Source of the DNA: Dyadobacter sp. 3J3
GTDB taxonomy: Bacteria > Bacteroidota > Bacteroidia > Cytophagales > Spirosomataceae
Assembly (NCBI RefSeq): GCF_009801115.1
Contig: NZ_VTOL01000021.1
Location: forward strand, 1-64,000
Length of the DNA: 64,000 nucleotides
Direction of reading: 5' to 3'
The notes beneath the pieces were generated by a model. That model worked only from the letters and a program-made list of their open reading frames with translations, was not told where the DNA came from and made no database searches. A program made the translations under genes and the position numbers. Within the stretch, counting starts at the first letter, position 1, and every line of letters begins with the position of its first letter. Shown piece by piece: positions 1-9,537 of this stretch.

Positions 1-23
1 AATAATTTTTCACTAATTTTGAC

Positions 24-89
24 ATACATATTGGGGTTTGTTTGGCGACTTTAAGATACTGAATTTCAGTATCTTAACCCAATATGTAT
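24..89. repeat. Nested inverted repeats upstream of the recombinase gene
   Basis: Outer arms at 24-35 and 78-89 are perfect 12-base complements. Inner arms at 51-63 and 65-77 are perfect 13-base complements around a single central base. The inner right arm directly abuts the outer right arm. The pair ends 76 bases before the recombinase start. Serine recombinases bind sites built of about 12-bp inverted repeats, so this could be its crossover or accessory site, or an autoregulatory operator. The arms are seen directly; the role is inference. Confidence 0.6.
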
Positions 90-165
90 ACACTTTTCTT
101 CCTTAATTATATTTCACCCAACGGGTTCAAATATTAGGTTTTTATTAACTATCCTGTTTTTTACT

Positions 166-783
166 ATGATTTATGGTTATCTGAGGGTGTATACCGACAA
201 GCAATCTGTCGAAAATCAACGCTATGAAATTCTTAAATACGACGACCTCAAAAAACTCTCCATTGATGAATGGGTTCAAGAAACCGCATCGGGACTAAAA
301 TCGGTAAAAGACCGTAAAATATCGGCATTGCTGGGCCGGATGAGAAAAGAGAATATCTTTCTGGTAAGCGAGCTTTCACGGTTAGGAAGAAACTTAATGG
401 AGGTGATGTCAATCCTTCATGACTGTATGGAAAGAGATATTAAAGTTTTTTCGGTAAAAGAAGGTTACGAACTAGGGAAAAACTTCAATTCAAAAGTATT
501 GGCGTTTGCATTTTCACTTTCGGCTGAAATTGAAAGAAATTTGATATCACAACGTACCAAAGACGCCTTGTCCAGGAAAAAAAGTGAAGGGATGAAGTTA
601 GGGCGTCCGCAGGGTTCTCAGAATAAGGAAACAAAATTAACCGGTAAGGAGGACGATATCAGAAAGCTGCTAGATAAAAAAGTGGCCGTCTCGGCCATTG
701 CCCGAATACTGGATGTAAATCGTTTGACGGTCAGAAATTTTATCAAAACCAGAAAATTAGGATCGTTGAACCCTGAGAATTGA
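166..783 (+). CDS. Serine recombinase (resolvase/invertase family), catalytic Ser replaced by Tyr
   Basis: A 205-residue protein of small serine recombinase size. It has the N-terminal resolvase fold (opening GYLRVYTDKQ), the arginine-bearing segment SELSRLGRN near residue 70, the long helix SAEIERNLISQRTKDA near residue 120, and a C-terminal helix-turn-helix near 165-195. The family's nucleophile is the serine in the RVST motif; here codon 9 (bases 190-192) is TAT, so the motif reads RVYT. One base change from TCT would give this. The protein should still bind DNA but is probably unable to cleave it. The 3' end and about 80 bases beyond are repeated near 2.4 kb. Likely a decaying mobile-element gene or a site-binding protein. 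Confidence 0.85.
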   Translation: MIYGYLRVYTDKQSVENQRYEILKYDDLKKLSIDEWVQETASGLKSVKDRKISALLGRMRKENIFLVSELSRLGRNLMEVMSILHDCMERDIKVFSVKEGYELGKNFNSKVLAFAFSLSAEIERNLISQRTKDALSRKKSEGMKLGRPQGSQNKETKLTGKEDDIRKLLDKKVAVSAIARILDVNRLTVRNFIKTRKLGSLNPEN

Positions 784-864
784 ATATTCGTGCGGATTCC
801 GGAAAAGAAATTCTATGCGACCCGTGTGAAATTTTTACTTTTCTTTAGTTGCAACCAATTTCCC
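649..864 (+). repeat. Direct repeat copy 1 (recombinase 3' end plus downstream flank)
   Basis: This stretch covers the last 45 or so codons of the recombinase and about 80 bases after its stop. It matches 2329-2546 in the same orientation. In a 126-base core I counted about 14 differences, so the copies are near 89 percent alike and not recent. The two copies bracket the gene at 996-2177. Confidence 0.85.
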
Positions 865-995
865 AAACTGTTGGGGATAGCTTATAGAGCAGTTTACAAT
901 TATAGGGTATAAACTAAAAACATAGTTTATTATTTTCATATTGTATATTGTGCTGTCTAATCGATTATAATCTTCGGCAAACTGTATCTATCAAT

Positions 996-2177
996 ATGAA
1001 AAAGTCTTATTATCCACTAGTTTCAGGGATAACCATTGTTTTGTTTATTTGTAATTTGGTGCATGCACAGGATGGGCCAGATTACAAGAATAGTAAGCAA
1101 ATTGAACAGCTATTTTTGAATGACTCAACTCAAAACTATCAATTCGCCGCATGGGCTTATTCATTTATAGGGGAATATCACAAAGCTCTAAAAACATACG
1201 ATAAGTCTGGCGGTGAAGAGCCGGAATTTCCTTATTCAGATATAAATATTTTGTCTAAATACCAAGTTAGGCCAGCTGTCGATTACATAATCGAGCAGAG
1301 TAAAAAGGAAAAAATTATAATTATTAATGAAGCGCACCATCAACCTGCACATCGTGTTTTTACAGAATCACTATTAGAAGGACTCTATAAAAATGGATAC
1401 CGTTATCTTGGTCTGGAAACTCTTGCAGAAGATTCACTACTTAATATTCGTAAATGGCCATTAGTGAATGATGGTTACTATTCCCGTGAACCTCAATTTG
1501 GCAATATGATCCGTAAAGCTCTGAAAATCGGGTTTACTCTATTTTGTTATGAAGATTTGAGTGATCCGGAAGGAAGAGAGATCGGAGAAGCAAAAAATAT
1601 AAAAAAAATTATTGATAAAGATGAAAGAGCTAAGATATTGATTCATTGTGGCTTCGGCCATTTACTGGAAGATTATAATGTTGAGCCATTGAGAATGGCT
1701 GGCGCATTGAAAAAAATATCTGGTATTGACCCATTTTCTATCGATCAGGTCGATTGGACTGAGCATAGTAATTCGGCATATGAGGCTCGTTACTATCAGT
1801 TTGCTCAAACTCAATATTCTGCCGTTTTTATTGATACCAACGGGAATCCCTATAATATGAGAAGGGATTCAAGTCTGGTTGATTTGAAAGTGGCTCACCC
1901 ACGCACGCAGTACATCTCTAAACGTCCAAGCTGGTTATTACGTAATGATAGTTGGAAAGAATATAAACTAGATAAAATAAAATTTGATATCAATTTCCCA
2001 TGCTTAATTTCTGCTTATCCAATTAAAGAAGATGATAAAGCAGAAAGTGTTCCTATCGATCAAATAGAAATTAACAATTATGGCGAAAAATCACTGATTT
2101 TGCCTCCCGGAACATTTATATTACCCCTGACAGACCAAAACGGGAGGACACAAAAAAGACAAATAACTGTTAAATAA
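996..2177 (+). CDS. Secreted EreA/ChaN (Tiki superfamily)-like protein
   Basis: A 393-residue protein. The start is set at the ATG at 996 because it gives a clean signal peptide (MKKSYYPL to VHAQ); an in-frame TTG at 948 would add 16 residues before it. The mature protein has IIINEAHHQPAHRVF near residue 110, GLETLAED near 145 and HCGFGHLLED near 220. This spacing of Glu and His motifs resembles the erythromycin esterase / ChaN haem-binding / Tiki hydrolase superfamily. The substrate is unknown. The gene is AT-rich compared with its neighbours and is bracketed by two recombinase-derived repeats, so it may be transferred cargo. It could instead be a haem-binding or peptidase-like member of the superfamily. 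Confidence 0.6.
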   Translation: MKKSYYPLVSGITIVLFICNLVHAQDGPDYKNSKQIEQLFLNDSTQNYQFAAWAYSFIGEYHKALKTYDKSGGEEPEFPYSDINILSKYQVRPAVDYIIEQSKKEKIIIINEAHHQPAHRVFTESLLEGLYKNGYRYLGLETLAEDSLLNIRKWPLVNDGYYSREPQFGNMIRKALKIGFTLFCYEDLSDPEGREIGEAKNIKKIIDKDERAKILIHCGFGHLLEDYNVEPLRMAGALKKISGIDPFSIDQVDWTEHSNSAYEARYYQFAQTQYSAVFIDTNGNPYNMRRDSSLVDLKVAHPRTQYISKRPSWLLRNDSWKEYKLDKIKFDINFPCLISAYPIKEDDKAESVPIDQIEINNYGEKSLILPPGTFILPLTDQNGRTQKRQITVK

Positions 2178-2751
2178 GATCTTAACTAGAAAAAGCCGTC
2201 GTGGCTATGCGCAATTTTTACCTGTTTGTAACGAAAAACTTAAGTGAACGGTAGGCTACTGCCACAATATTCTAAATTCATATAAAGATTTAAACCGCTA
2301 TTTTCCGGCCATTTGTAATGAAAACCTCGAAGACGATATCAGGAAACTACTCGATAAAAAAGTGGCCGTCTCGGACATTGCCCGAATACTGGGTGTAAAT
2401 TGCTTGACGGTCAGAAATTTTATCAAAACCCGAAAACTAGAATTGTTGACCCTTGAGAATCGAATATTCGTGCGGATTCCGGAAAAGAAAAATTCTACGC
2501 GACCCGTGGGAAATTTTTGACTTTTCTTTACCGGGAACCATTTTTCGATCCTGAAATAATTTTCCAATACAATGACCACGATGTAGGGGAGGTTTTGCTT
2601 TTAAGTGGTATAATATCTTAGTGAATTTTGCTTTTTTTCTTTTATTGAATAGATATTGCACAAATATTCTATATTCTTTCACTTTGAGTATTATTAACGT
2701 TATTTTTAATCATCAGAACTAATAATCTGATGTGAGAAATATTTGTAAAGG
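2178..2751. other. Gene-poor interval with decayed recombinase remnant
   Basis: No intact gene is supported here. Short reading frames on the minus strand at 2298-2682 lie over the recombinase remnant and have no protein features. The interval holds the second copy of the direct repeat and ends at a hairpin terminator. Confidence 0.6.
2329..2520 (+). pseudogene. Recombinase C-terminal remnant (direct repeat copy 2)
   Basis: The frame from 2329 encodes EDDIRKLLDKKVAVSDIARI and the rest of the helix-turn-helix of the recombinase at 166-783, with no catalytic domain. The stop that ends the intact gene (TGA) is CGA here, so the frame runs 19 codons further, to a TGA at 2518. DNA similarity continues to about 2546. 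This is a truncated relic, probably left by recombination or element loss around the gene at 996-2177. Confidence 0.8.
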
Positions 2752-2778
2752 GCGCTGGATATTCCGGCGCCTTTTTTC
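2752..2778 (+). terminator. Hairpin terminator
   Basis: A 9-bp stem (2752-2760 with 2764-2772, one G-T pair) with a tight loop is followed by six T residues. It reads on the plus strand and would stop transcripts leaving the accessory island. Confidence 0.7.
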
Positions 2779-2921
2779 GTGTACTAGTATAATATACCGG
2801 CGTCTCCGTTTCCTTGTGGGATTCTTAAAATCTTATTTTGCGTAATTTGAAAATTTGGCATTGTAAAAACGATTTCAGATGGAAAAGAATAGGCAATGAT
2901 CATACTTTATTCACACAAAGG

Positions 2922-2965
2922 AAAAATCCCCAAATCCACTTACGAGCTGAGCGTGGATTTGGGGA
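2922..2965 (-). terminator. Terminator of the fructan operon
   Basis: A perfect 13-bp stem (2927-2939 with 2953-2965) is followed on the minus strand by five T residues (A run at 2922-2926). It lies about 30 bases after the stop of the GH32 gene, so it probably ends the fructan operon transcript. Confidence 0.85.
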
Positions 2966-2996
2966 TAAGATCTGCAAATGGCAAAGAGAATGCCAG

Positions 2997-4517
2997 CTAC
3001 CGGGCCACAGGCCGAATCTCTAATTTTTTGAAAACAACTGATCCGCCAGTTGAAAAAAGTTCAATATTTCCCTCATGTTTCTTTGGGAAAACCACATCTG
3101 TCATCACCTGCTCACCGCCGTTTGCGAAAATTTCAACGATTGATTTGTCGACAAGTATCTGTAAGGTAATCTTGCCATTTTTTGGTTTTACAGCAATGGA
3201 TTCCACACTTGGGAACCGGTCGCTAAAACTGACATTACCGGACTTTGTCCTGTCAAAACTCAATGTGTTTTTTGCTGAATCGTAAGTAAGGATACTTTCT
3301 TCTCCCTCACTTTTTAATAACCTGATCCCAAACGTTTTTGCTGTTCCAATTTCTATTTCAGCCTTTAATTCATAGGATTCGCCATTATATTTCAGTGGTA
3401 GATTTTCTTTCACTTGAATATTTGTAAGTTCAATAGTCTTCTTGGCTATAAAAGATAACTCAATCGGCGTTTGTACCAAACGGTAACCGGCGTCTGTTTT
3501 TTTCAATGAAAGCTCGCGCGGAATTGACATGGCGCCTTTAAATTTTTCCGTAGGTACTTTATTTGCATATTCCCAATCATTAATCCAGCCAATCATCACG
3601 GGTTTTTTAGATTGAAGATTACCAAAAGGAATTCCTGCATAAAAATCTTTTCCCTCATCAATAAAAAGAATTTCGTCTTGCTTCTGCGGTGTGAAGTTTT
3701 TGCCGTCAAAGTCGCCAACGAAATACTGCATGGCAAGATAGTCCTTCTGTCTATGACCGCTTGAAAGCGTAAGTATCCATTTTTTTTCTTTCTCACCCTG
3801 AACCGGAATCTGGAACAACGCGCTGCATTCCCAGATTTTGGAAACATCTCCTTGCTTGCCAAATTCGCTTAACAGTTTCCAGTCTTTCAGATTGGGCGAT
3901 TCATAAAACTGAACGGTATATTCCAGCGCTTTAACGACAGACATAACCCACTTTTTACCAGGCGCATACCAAAAAACAAACGGATCACGGAAATCGGTCA
4001 GTCCTATGTCCAGCACCGGATTCTTGTCATAATGTTTCCAGGTACGGCCCTTATCTGCACTGTATGCAAGATTTTGATATTGTGCTAGACCTTTCAGATT
4101 GGCGTGTTTGTGAGCCGTATAAATGGCCACCATACCATCCTTTTTACCCTTGTCAAAAAAGCCGGAAGTATTTGCACTGTCTACAACAGCCCCGCCCGAA
4201 AAGATCATGGTTTGCGTGGAATCGTCCGCATTTTTGAATTCCTCCAAAGCAATGGGCAAATGCTCCCAATGCAGCAGATCTTTGCTCACGGCATGTCCCC
4301 AGCTCATATGTTCCGATACATTTCCAAACGGATTATGTTGGTAAAACATATGATATTCGCCGTCCAGATAGACGAGTCCGTTAGGGTCATTTATCCAGTT
4401 TTCAGGAGCTGTGAAGTGATAAGCCGGACGATATTCTTCCTTTGAGGATGTTTGGGCAAAGAGTGCGCACGATGATGATACCAATGCAATCGCTGCAATC
4501 CCGATGGATTTGATCAT
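2997..4517 (-). CDS. Glycoside hydrolase family 32 fructanase/invertase
   Basis: A 506-residue secreted enzyme that should cleave beta-fructosidic bonds in levan, inulin or sucrose. A signal peptide covers about the first 21 residues. The three GH32 acidic residues are visible: Asp44 in WINDPNG (nucleophile), Asp178 in FRDP (transition-state stabiliser) and Glu230 in WECS (acid/base). The C-terminal part from about residue 360 is the GH32 beta-sandwich. It is the last gene of a minus-strand operon behind SusD, SusC, fructokinase and transporter. Exo- or endo-action and preference for levan over inulin cannot be read from the sequence. Confidence 0.93.
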   Translation of the reverse strand: MIKSIGIAAIALVSSSCALFAQTSSKEEYRPAYHFTAPENWINDPNGLVYLDGEYHMFYQHNPFGNVSEHMSWGHAVSKDLLHWEHLPIALEEFKNADDSTQTMIFSGGAVVDSANTSGFFDKGKKDGMVAIYTAHKHANLKGLAQYQNLAYSADKGRTWKHYDKNPVLDIGLTDFRDPFVFWYAPGKKWVMSVVKALEYTVQFYESPNLKDWKLLSEFGKQGDVSKIWECSALFQIPVQGEKEKKWILTLSSGHRQKDYLAMQYFVGDFDGKNFTPQKQDEILFIDEGKDFYAGIPFGNLQSKKPVMIGWINDWEYANKVPTEKFKGAMSIPRELSLKKTDAGYRLVQTPIELSFIAKKTIELTNIQVKENLPLKYNGESYELKAEIEIGTAKTFGIRLLKSEGEESILTYDSAKNTLSFDRTKSGNVSFSDRFPSVESIAVKPKNGKITLQILVDKSIVEIFANGGEQVMTDVVFPKKHEGNIELFSTGGSVVFKKLEIRPVAR

Positions 4518-4634
4518 AATTTAGAAAGTTAAGTAGCTCGGCAATTAGCTTTAAGCGATTGGCCCTTCAACTACATTATTATAGAAAGTTAACGTAATCC
4601 ATGACTGCATCTGACTCAGACGCAGTCATGTTTT

Positions 4635-6344
4635 TTAAAATCCTGGATTCTGTTTATAAAGACCTTTTGTAAAACTAATCTCACGCTGTGGAATCGGGAG
4701 ATATTCGTCTCTTCCAGCGGTAAATTTCGCTGTGGCTAAAAACTGTCTTCTCGTTTTTTCCTTGTCAATATAAGCGTTCAGTGTTTTTTCAGCAATTCCC
4801 CAACGGACCAGATCAAAGAACCGCGGACTTTCTGTTGCAAATTCCAGTCTTCTTTCCCATTGCAATGCTTTTCTTGCAAAATCCTGCGTCCATCCTGATG
4901 CATATTCTTTAATATTATATTTTGAAGGTAGAGTACCGTCTGTTTTCTTCAAACGTCCGGTACTGGCAGCTGCGCGTCTTCTGATCTGGTTGATCAACGG
5001 AAGTGCCAGTGCCTGTTGTCCGAGTTCAATATAAGCTTCGGCCTGCATCAAAATAACATCGTCATAACGTATGATATCAATGTTTTTGGATGTACCAATA
5101 AAGGGGCCTTCTTTGTGATAAGAGGCGCTGGTAGCTAGCTGCTGCTCTTTCATGGTATGGAAAAAACCATAAACGCCCGGGTCACGGATCCAGCTGTTGC
5201 TGAATGGTTTAGTTGCGTCATACTTATACGGATGTCCGTCAATACCGATGGTATGGTCTACGCGCGGATCGACAGTTTCCGTGTTAAAATCTACGTTTTT
5301 ATCATTGAATGTATCAAACAGTGGCAATCCGTTTGCATCGGTTTTGTAAGCATTCGCCAAATTCTGGCTTGGCTGGTGAAATCCGCAGCATCCGTATTGA
5401 GGCGCTCCGTGAGGATAATTTAATCCTGTCACATAACTCAATCTGCCCGCTGCTGTACCATCATTGATCGAATACTGGATGGCGAAAATCGATTCGGGAC
5501 CATTTTCAGTTTCAGCAATGAAATTTTCCGCAAAATCCGGCTGCAAACTATATTGTCCCGACGCAATAACCTGCTGTGTGAGCGTAACAACTTCCTGTAA
5601 CCGGGTTTTGTTGATGCTCGTCACTTTGTGCGTATCATCCTGTTCATAAGCCTGATACAGTCTTAGTTTTGCAAGATAAGAAGCTGCGGATAATTTATTA
5701 GCACGGCCAACCTGGCTTTGTTTCTGAGGCAAATTATCAATCGCAAACTGGAAATCTTCTCCGATTTTATTCCACAATTCATCATTTTTATACCTGACAT
5801 TCGACTCGTTTAGAATTTCCTCGCTGGTCATTACCTCCGTAATGTAGGGAATATTCTTAAACAACATTTTTAGCATGAAATGCGAGTGTCCACGCAAAAA
5901 ACGCATCTCAGCTTCTCGTGTTTTTTTCAAAGGAAATTCTTCTTCGGTTACTGTATTTAAACTTGCCAAAGCGGCGTTGGCTCTGGAAATCGCTTTGTAA
6001 AAATTTTCCCAGGTATACGGATGCATAAAAGTCAGATCCGGCCTTGTCAGATTGTAATGTTCGTAAAAATCGACTTCGGCCACATCCGAAACGCCGCCCC
6101 CACCTTTGTAAGCGTCATCCGAGCGGACGCTTCCATAGACCCACATGCTGGTCATCGGGCCAATCATTTCATCATTTCCAATGCCTGCATAAGCGGCGGT
6201 TACCAGTGATTCAGCAGCGGACGCTGATTTAACATTATCAGAGGATAAAAGGCCCTGCGGTTGATAGTCGAGGTAATCCTTGCAGGATGAAGTGATCATC
6301 AAACTGCTTGCCAACGCAAGAGAATATATATATTTATTTTTCAT
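4635..6344 (-). CDS. SusD/RagB-family outer-membrane glycan-binding lipoprotein
   Basis: A 569-residue lipoprotein. The ATG at 6344 is preferred because it opens a clean signal sequence ending SLMITSSC; the longer frame overlaps the SusC stop. The mature part has SusD features: DYLDYQPQG after the lipid cysteine, TPR-like helices with the FLRGHSHF segment near residue 150, and the C-terminal RRLEFATESPRFFDLVRWG near 515. SusD proteins sit on the cell surface and capture oligosaccharide over the SusC channel. It starts 13 bases after the SusC stop. Given GH32 and fructokinase in the same operon, the ligand is probably a fructan. Confidence 0.93.
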   Translation of the reverse strand: MKNKYIYSLALASSLMITSSCKDYLDYQPQGLLSSDNVKSASAAESLVTAAYAGIGNDEMIGPMTSMWVYGSVRSDDAYKGGGGVSDVAEVDFYEHYNLTRPDLTFMHPYTWENFYKAISRANAALASLNTVTEEEFPLKKTREAEMRFLRGHSHFMLKMLFKNIPYITEVMTSEEILNESNVRYKNDELWNKIGEDFQFAIDNLPQKQSQVGRANKLSAASYLAKLRLYQAYEQDDTHKVTSINKTRLQEVVTLTQQVIASGQYSLQPDFAENFIAETENGPESIFAIQYSINDGTAAGRLSYVTGLNYPHGAPQYGCCGFHQPSQNLANAYKTDANGLPLFDTFNDKNVDFNTETVDPRVDHTIGIDGHPYKYDATKPFSNSWIRDPGVYGFFHTMKEQQLATSASYHKEGPFIGTSKNIDIIRYDDVILMQAEAYIELGQQALALPLINQIRRRAAASTGRLKKTDGTLPSKYNIKEYASGWTQDFARKALQWERRLEFATESPRFFDLVRWGIAEKTLNAYIDKEKTRRQFLATAKFTAGRDEYLPIPQREISFTKGLYKQNPGF

Positions 6345-6357
6345 TGTTCGGAAAGGA

Positions 6358-9300
6358 TTAGAATGAAACATTTAGCCCAACGGTAAATGTGCGAGGAATA
6401 GGGATAGCGTTGATGTCCGTACGTTCAGGATCAGGCCCAAGGAAACTTTTGGATTTGACAAGGAAAAGATTTTCGGCCATCAGATAAACCCGGACGCGTT
6501 GCAGCTTGATTTTCTCTAAAAATGCAGAGTTGATCGCGTATCCAAACTGAACATTTCTCAACTTGAAATACGAAGTATTGACGTTGAAATAATCCGAAGT
6601 CCGCGTTTCATTGTTGGAATCAGACAGGGAAAGTGCAGGGATTTTTGAACTTGTATTCGTCGTTGACCATGCATCAAAAACACCCGGTCCCACATTCTCG
6701 CGACCTCTGACGAAGTTGTTGTAGAATGTATAAGAGTCAAATCCTTTTCTGCCAGCAATACCTGAACCAAATACAGACAAATCAAAGTTTTTGTAAAAGA
6801 CTTCTACTTTCAGGTTATATTCAAAAGCAGGCAAAGTAGTACCAAAGAACACGCGGTCCAGATCATCAATTCTGCCATCTCCGTTCGTATCCACATAACG
6901 GATGCGACCAGGTCCTGCACCGACCTGAGTTGGTGCAGCATCCACTTCCTGCTGGTTTTGGAAAAGACCGTTTGTTTTGTAGCCAAATAAATCAAACTGC
7001 GAATGTCCAAGAATCGTGTTCGTTACGTTTCCTGCATAGGCAGCTCTTACCTCCTCAGGAAGCTCGGTGATTTTGTCACGGAAGCGGCTGATACCCGTCA
7101 TGATGTTATAAGTAAAATCACCTTTTGGTTTTGCATAATATCCCATCGAAAACTCGAATCCGTTGTTGGATTTTGCTGCACCGTTTACCACTTTCAACTG
7201 TCCTTCTCCCACGGCTGAGGCGATTGGAGGGGTGATCAATATGTCGCTCGTTTTGCGGGTAAAATAATCGAAAGATCCCTGAATACTTCCATCCAGAAAC
7301 CCAAAGTCTACACCAAAGTTCGCTTCATTGGTACTTTCCCATTTCAGGTTTGGATTAGCGCCCTGGATTGAAACAATACCTGATGGAAGATTTCCTGTAT
7401 TGGCACCGTTAAGGTCATAGGCTGTTCCGATGTTGTAATACTGATCAAAAAAGCTGTTGTGACCGTTTGAAAACTGTGATTGTCTGGTGCCGTAACGTGT
7501 ATCATACAAACCGAAACGGGCAAGATCTCCAATTTCCTGATTTCCAACACGGCCAACGCCAGCTCTTACTTTCAGGTTACTGATCTTTCTTACATTTTTA
7601 AAGAAATTTTCCTTATCAATTCTCCATCCAACCGAAGCTGCCGGAAAAATACCATAAGCATTTTGACTACCAAAACGTGAAGAACCATCCCGGCGAATTG
7701 TCACGGCGGCCAGATATCGATCAGAAAAGCCATAGTCAACCCGGGCAAATTGGGATAATAAACGGCTTCCTGTGCCAGTCCCGGTCACGTTCGTATTACC
7801 CGTACCTGCATTGAGCACAAAGTAGTCTTCGGTTTGAACACCAAATCCTTCTTTTCTGGCAATCTGGTTATCAAGCGTATTTTTGATCGCTTCGGTACCG
7901 ATCAGAAATTTCAGATGATGTTTTCCAAGATCCAGGTTATATCTTGCCGTATTGGACCAGGTCAGACTTAAATAACGATTTTCATCCAAGGTCAAACTGT
8001 TGCTGGTACGCCCAAAAGAACCTTCTTCAAAAGCCTGTTCAATATTTTTGAAACGGTAATTGGCATTATCAGCGCCTAGACTTGTTTTCAGGAAAAGGTT
8101 TTTAATTGGCTGGAGTTCGACAAAAACATTGCCAAAAAGTGTCATCCGGTTGGTGTTGTCCCATTTGTTAATATCCTGCATGTGAAGCGGATTATTCCGA
8201 TCTGAATACCCTGAGCCAATCCCGCCACCCCAAGAGCCGTCTTTTGCATAAACAGGAATGGTTGGTGCCATGGTCACCGCAAGGCCTGGTGTAAGCGCGC
8301 CACCAATATCCGTTGAGGCAAGCGTTTCATTGGAGGTTGCCAGTTGAACATTGGCGCCGATTTTAAGTTTTCCATCAAAAGCACTCGTTAAGGCATTGAT
8401 ACGGCCACTGATTTTTTGGTAATCCGTAAAACGCAGCATACCAGTATTTTTGAAGTATCCAAGATTGACTTGCAGCGAAGAAGTCTTGTTTCCACCTGAA
8501 ATCGTTAGTTCATTGTTGGTAACAATTCCCGTTTTGTACATTTCTTTTTGCCAATCGGTATCACCGGCAGGCATGTTCGGATTGCCGCCTACGAAGGGTT
8601 GAACCGTTACTCCGTTTAATATAGGGTTTTTAAAATCCTTGTTCCAGTCAAACGTGTACAAGGCGCCATAACCGTCTTCCGGATTCGCACCGTCGTTTAC
8701 CGAAGCTCTCCATAACGCACGTCCCCTGTCAACCGAGTTAAGCATTTTAAACCTTGAATATTTTTCAGACTGCGCGGAAATGCTGCTGTTAAAATCAATA
8801 TTGATCTTGCCATTAGAATTTGCACCATTTTTCGTCGTCACAATAATAACCCCGTTGGAGGCTCTTGACCCGTAAATCGAGGACGAGGAAGCATCTTTCA
8901 AAACCTGAATCGATTCGATTGAATTAGGGTTTAATCCCTGGAAAACTTCGGGTCTTTTTGTAGGGACGCCATCAATGATATAGAGCGGATCAGTATTTCC
9001 CAGCGTGTTTGCTCCACGGATTAGAATCCTTGAATTGGTACCATTTGGTGAGCCTGTTTTTTCAATATACAAACCTGGAACCCGTCCTTGCAAAGCCTGC
9101 ATCGGATTTCCCGAGCTGATATTTTTTAGCGGTGCCATATCAACGACCGCAATCGCTCCGGTCAAATCTTCCTTTTTGGAAGAAGTATAACCGACCACGA
9201 CAACCTCTCCCAGGTTTTTAGAATCGTATTCCAAAGTCACATCCAGTTTGGAGCTGTTGCCAGCCGGAAGTTCCTGGGCGATCATGCCCACATAAGAAAA

Positions 9301-9516
9301 TACCAGGGTTGCAGTCGAGGAAACAGAAATCGAATATTTCCCGTCAACGTCTGTGATCGCGCCGTTTGTCGTTCCTTTTTCAAGAATGCTCACGCCTGGC
9401 AAGGTTAACCCATCAGAAGCTTTGACGGTACCGGTAAGGGTACCTTTGGTTTGCGCCCAGGCTATTTGCATGGAACACAGGATGGTCAGGACCACCAATC
9501 GTAGTTGTTTTTTCAT
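6358..9516 (-). CDS. SusC/RagA-family TonB-linked outer-membrane transporter
   Basis: A 1052-residue porin-like importer. It has a signal peptide ending AWAQ, a carboxypeptidase-regulatory-like N-terminal domain (about 24-105), the SusC-type plug opening GEVVVVGYTSSKKEDLTG, the ILIRGANTLG and YIIDGVP plug segments, and a long beta-barrel ending in FTVGLNVSF, with the usual terminal aromatic. It works with the downstream SusD gene to pull oligosaccharide into the periplasm using TonB energy. It lies 21 bases after the fructokinase gene. Substrate assignment as fructan comes from the operon, not from the barrel sequence. Confidence 0.95.
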   Translation of the reverse strand: MKKQLRLVVLTILCSMQIAWAQTKGTLTGTVKASDGLTLPGVSILEKGTTNGAITDVDGKYSISVSSTATLVFSYVGMIAQELPAGNSSKLDVTLEYDSKNLGEVVVVGYTSSKKEDLTGAIAVVDMAPLKNISSGNPMQALQGRVPGLYIEKTGSPNGTNSRILIRGANTLGNTDPLYIIDGVPTKRPEVFQGLNPNSIESIQVLKDASSSSIYGSRASNGVIIVTTKNGANSNGKINIDFNSSISAQSEKYSRFKMLNSVDRGRALWRASVNDGANPEDGYGALYTFDWNKDFKNPILNGVTVQPFVGGNPNMPAGDTDWQKEMYKTGIVTNNELTISGGNKTSSLQVNLGYFKNTGMLRFTDYQKISGRINALTSAFDGKLKIGANVQLATSNETLASTDIGGALTPGLAVTMAPTIPVYAKDGSWGGGIGSGYSDRNNPLHMQDINKWDNTNRMTLFGNVFVELQPIKNLFLKTSLGADNANYRFKNIEQAFEEGSFGRTSNSLTLDENRYLSLTWSNTARYNLDLGKHHLKFLIGTEAIKNTLDNQIARKEGFGVQTEDYFVLNAGTGNTNVTGTGTGSRLLSQFARVDYGFSDRYLAAVTIRRDGSSRFGSQNAYGIFPAASVGWRIDKENFFKNVRKISNLKVRAGVGRVGNQEIGDLARFGLYDTRYGTRQSQFSNGHNSFFDQYYNIGTAYDLNGANTGNLPSGIVSIQGANPNLKWESTNEANFGVDFGFLDGSIQGSFDYFTRKTSDILITPPIASAVGEGQLKVVNGAAKSNNGFEFSMGYYAKPKGDFTYNIMTGISRFRDKITELPEEVRAAYAGNVTNTILGHSQFDLFGYKTNGLFQNQQEVDAAPTQVGAGPGRIRYVDTNGDGRIDDLDRVFFGTTLPAFEYNLKVEVFYKNFDLSVFGSGIAGRKGFDSYTFYNNFVRGRENVGPGVFDAWSTTNTSSKIPALSLSDSNNETRTSDYFNVNTSYFKLRNVQFGYAINSAFLEKIKLQRVRVYLMAENLFLVKSKSFLGPDPERTDINAIPIPRTFTVGLNVSF

Positions 9517-9537
9517 AAATTGTAGAAGATAACCGGT

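Noticed and set aside
2896-3285. Plus-strand frames across the end of the GH32 gene
   Set aside because: They run over a terminator hairpin and the antisense of GH32; no domain is recognisable.
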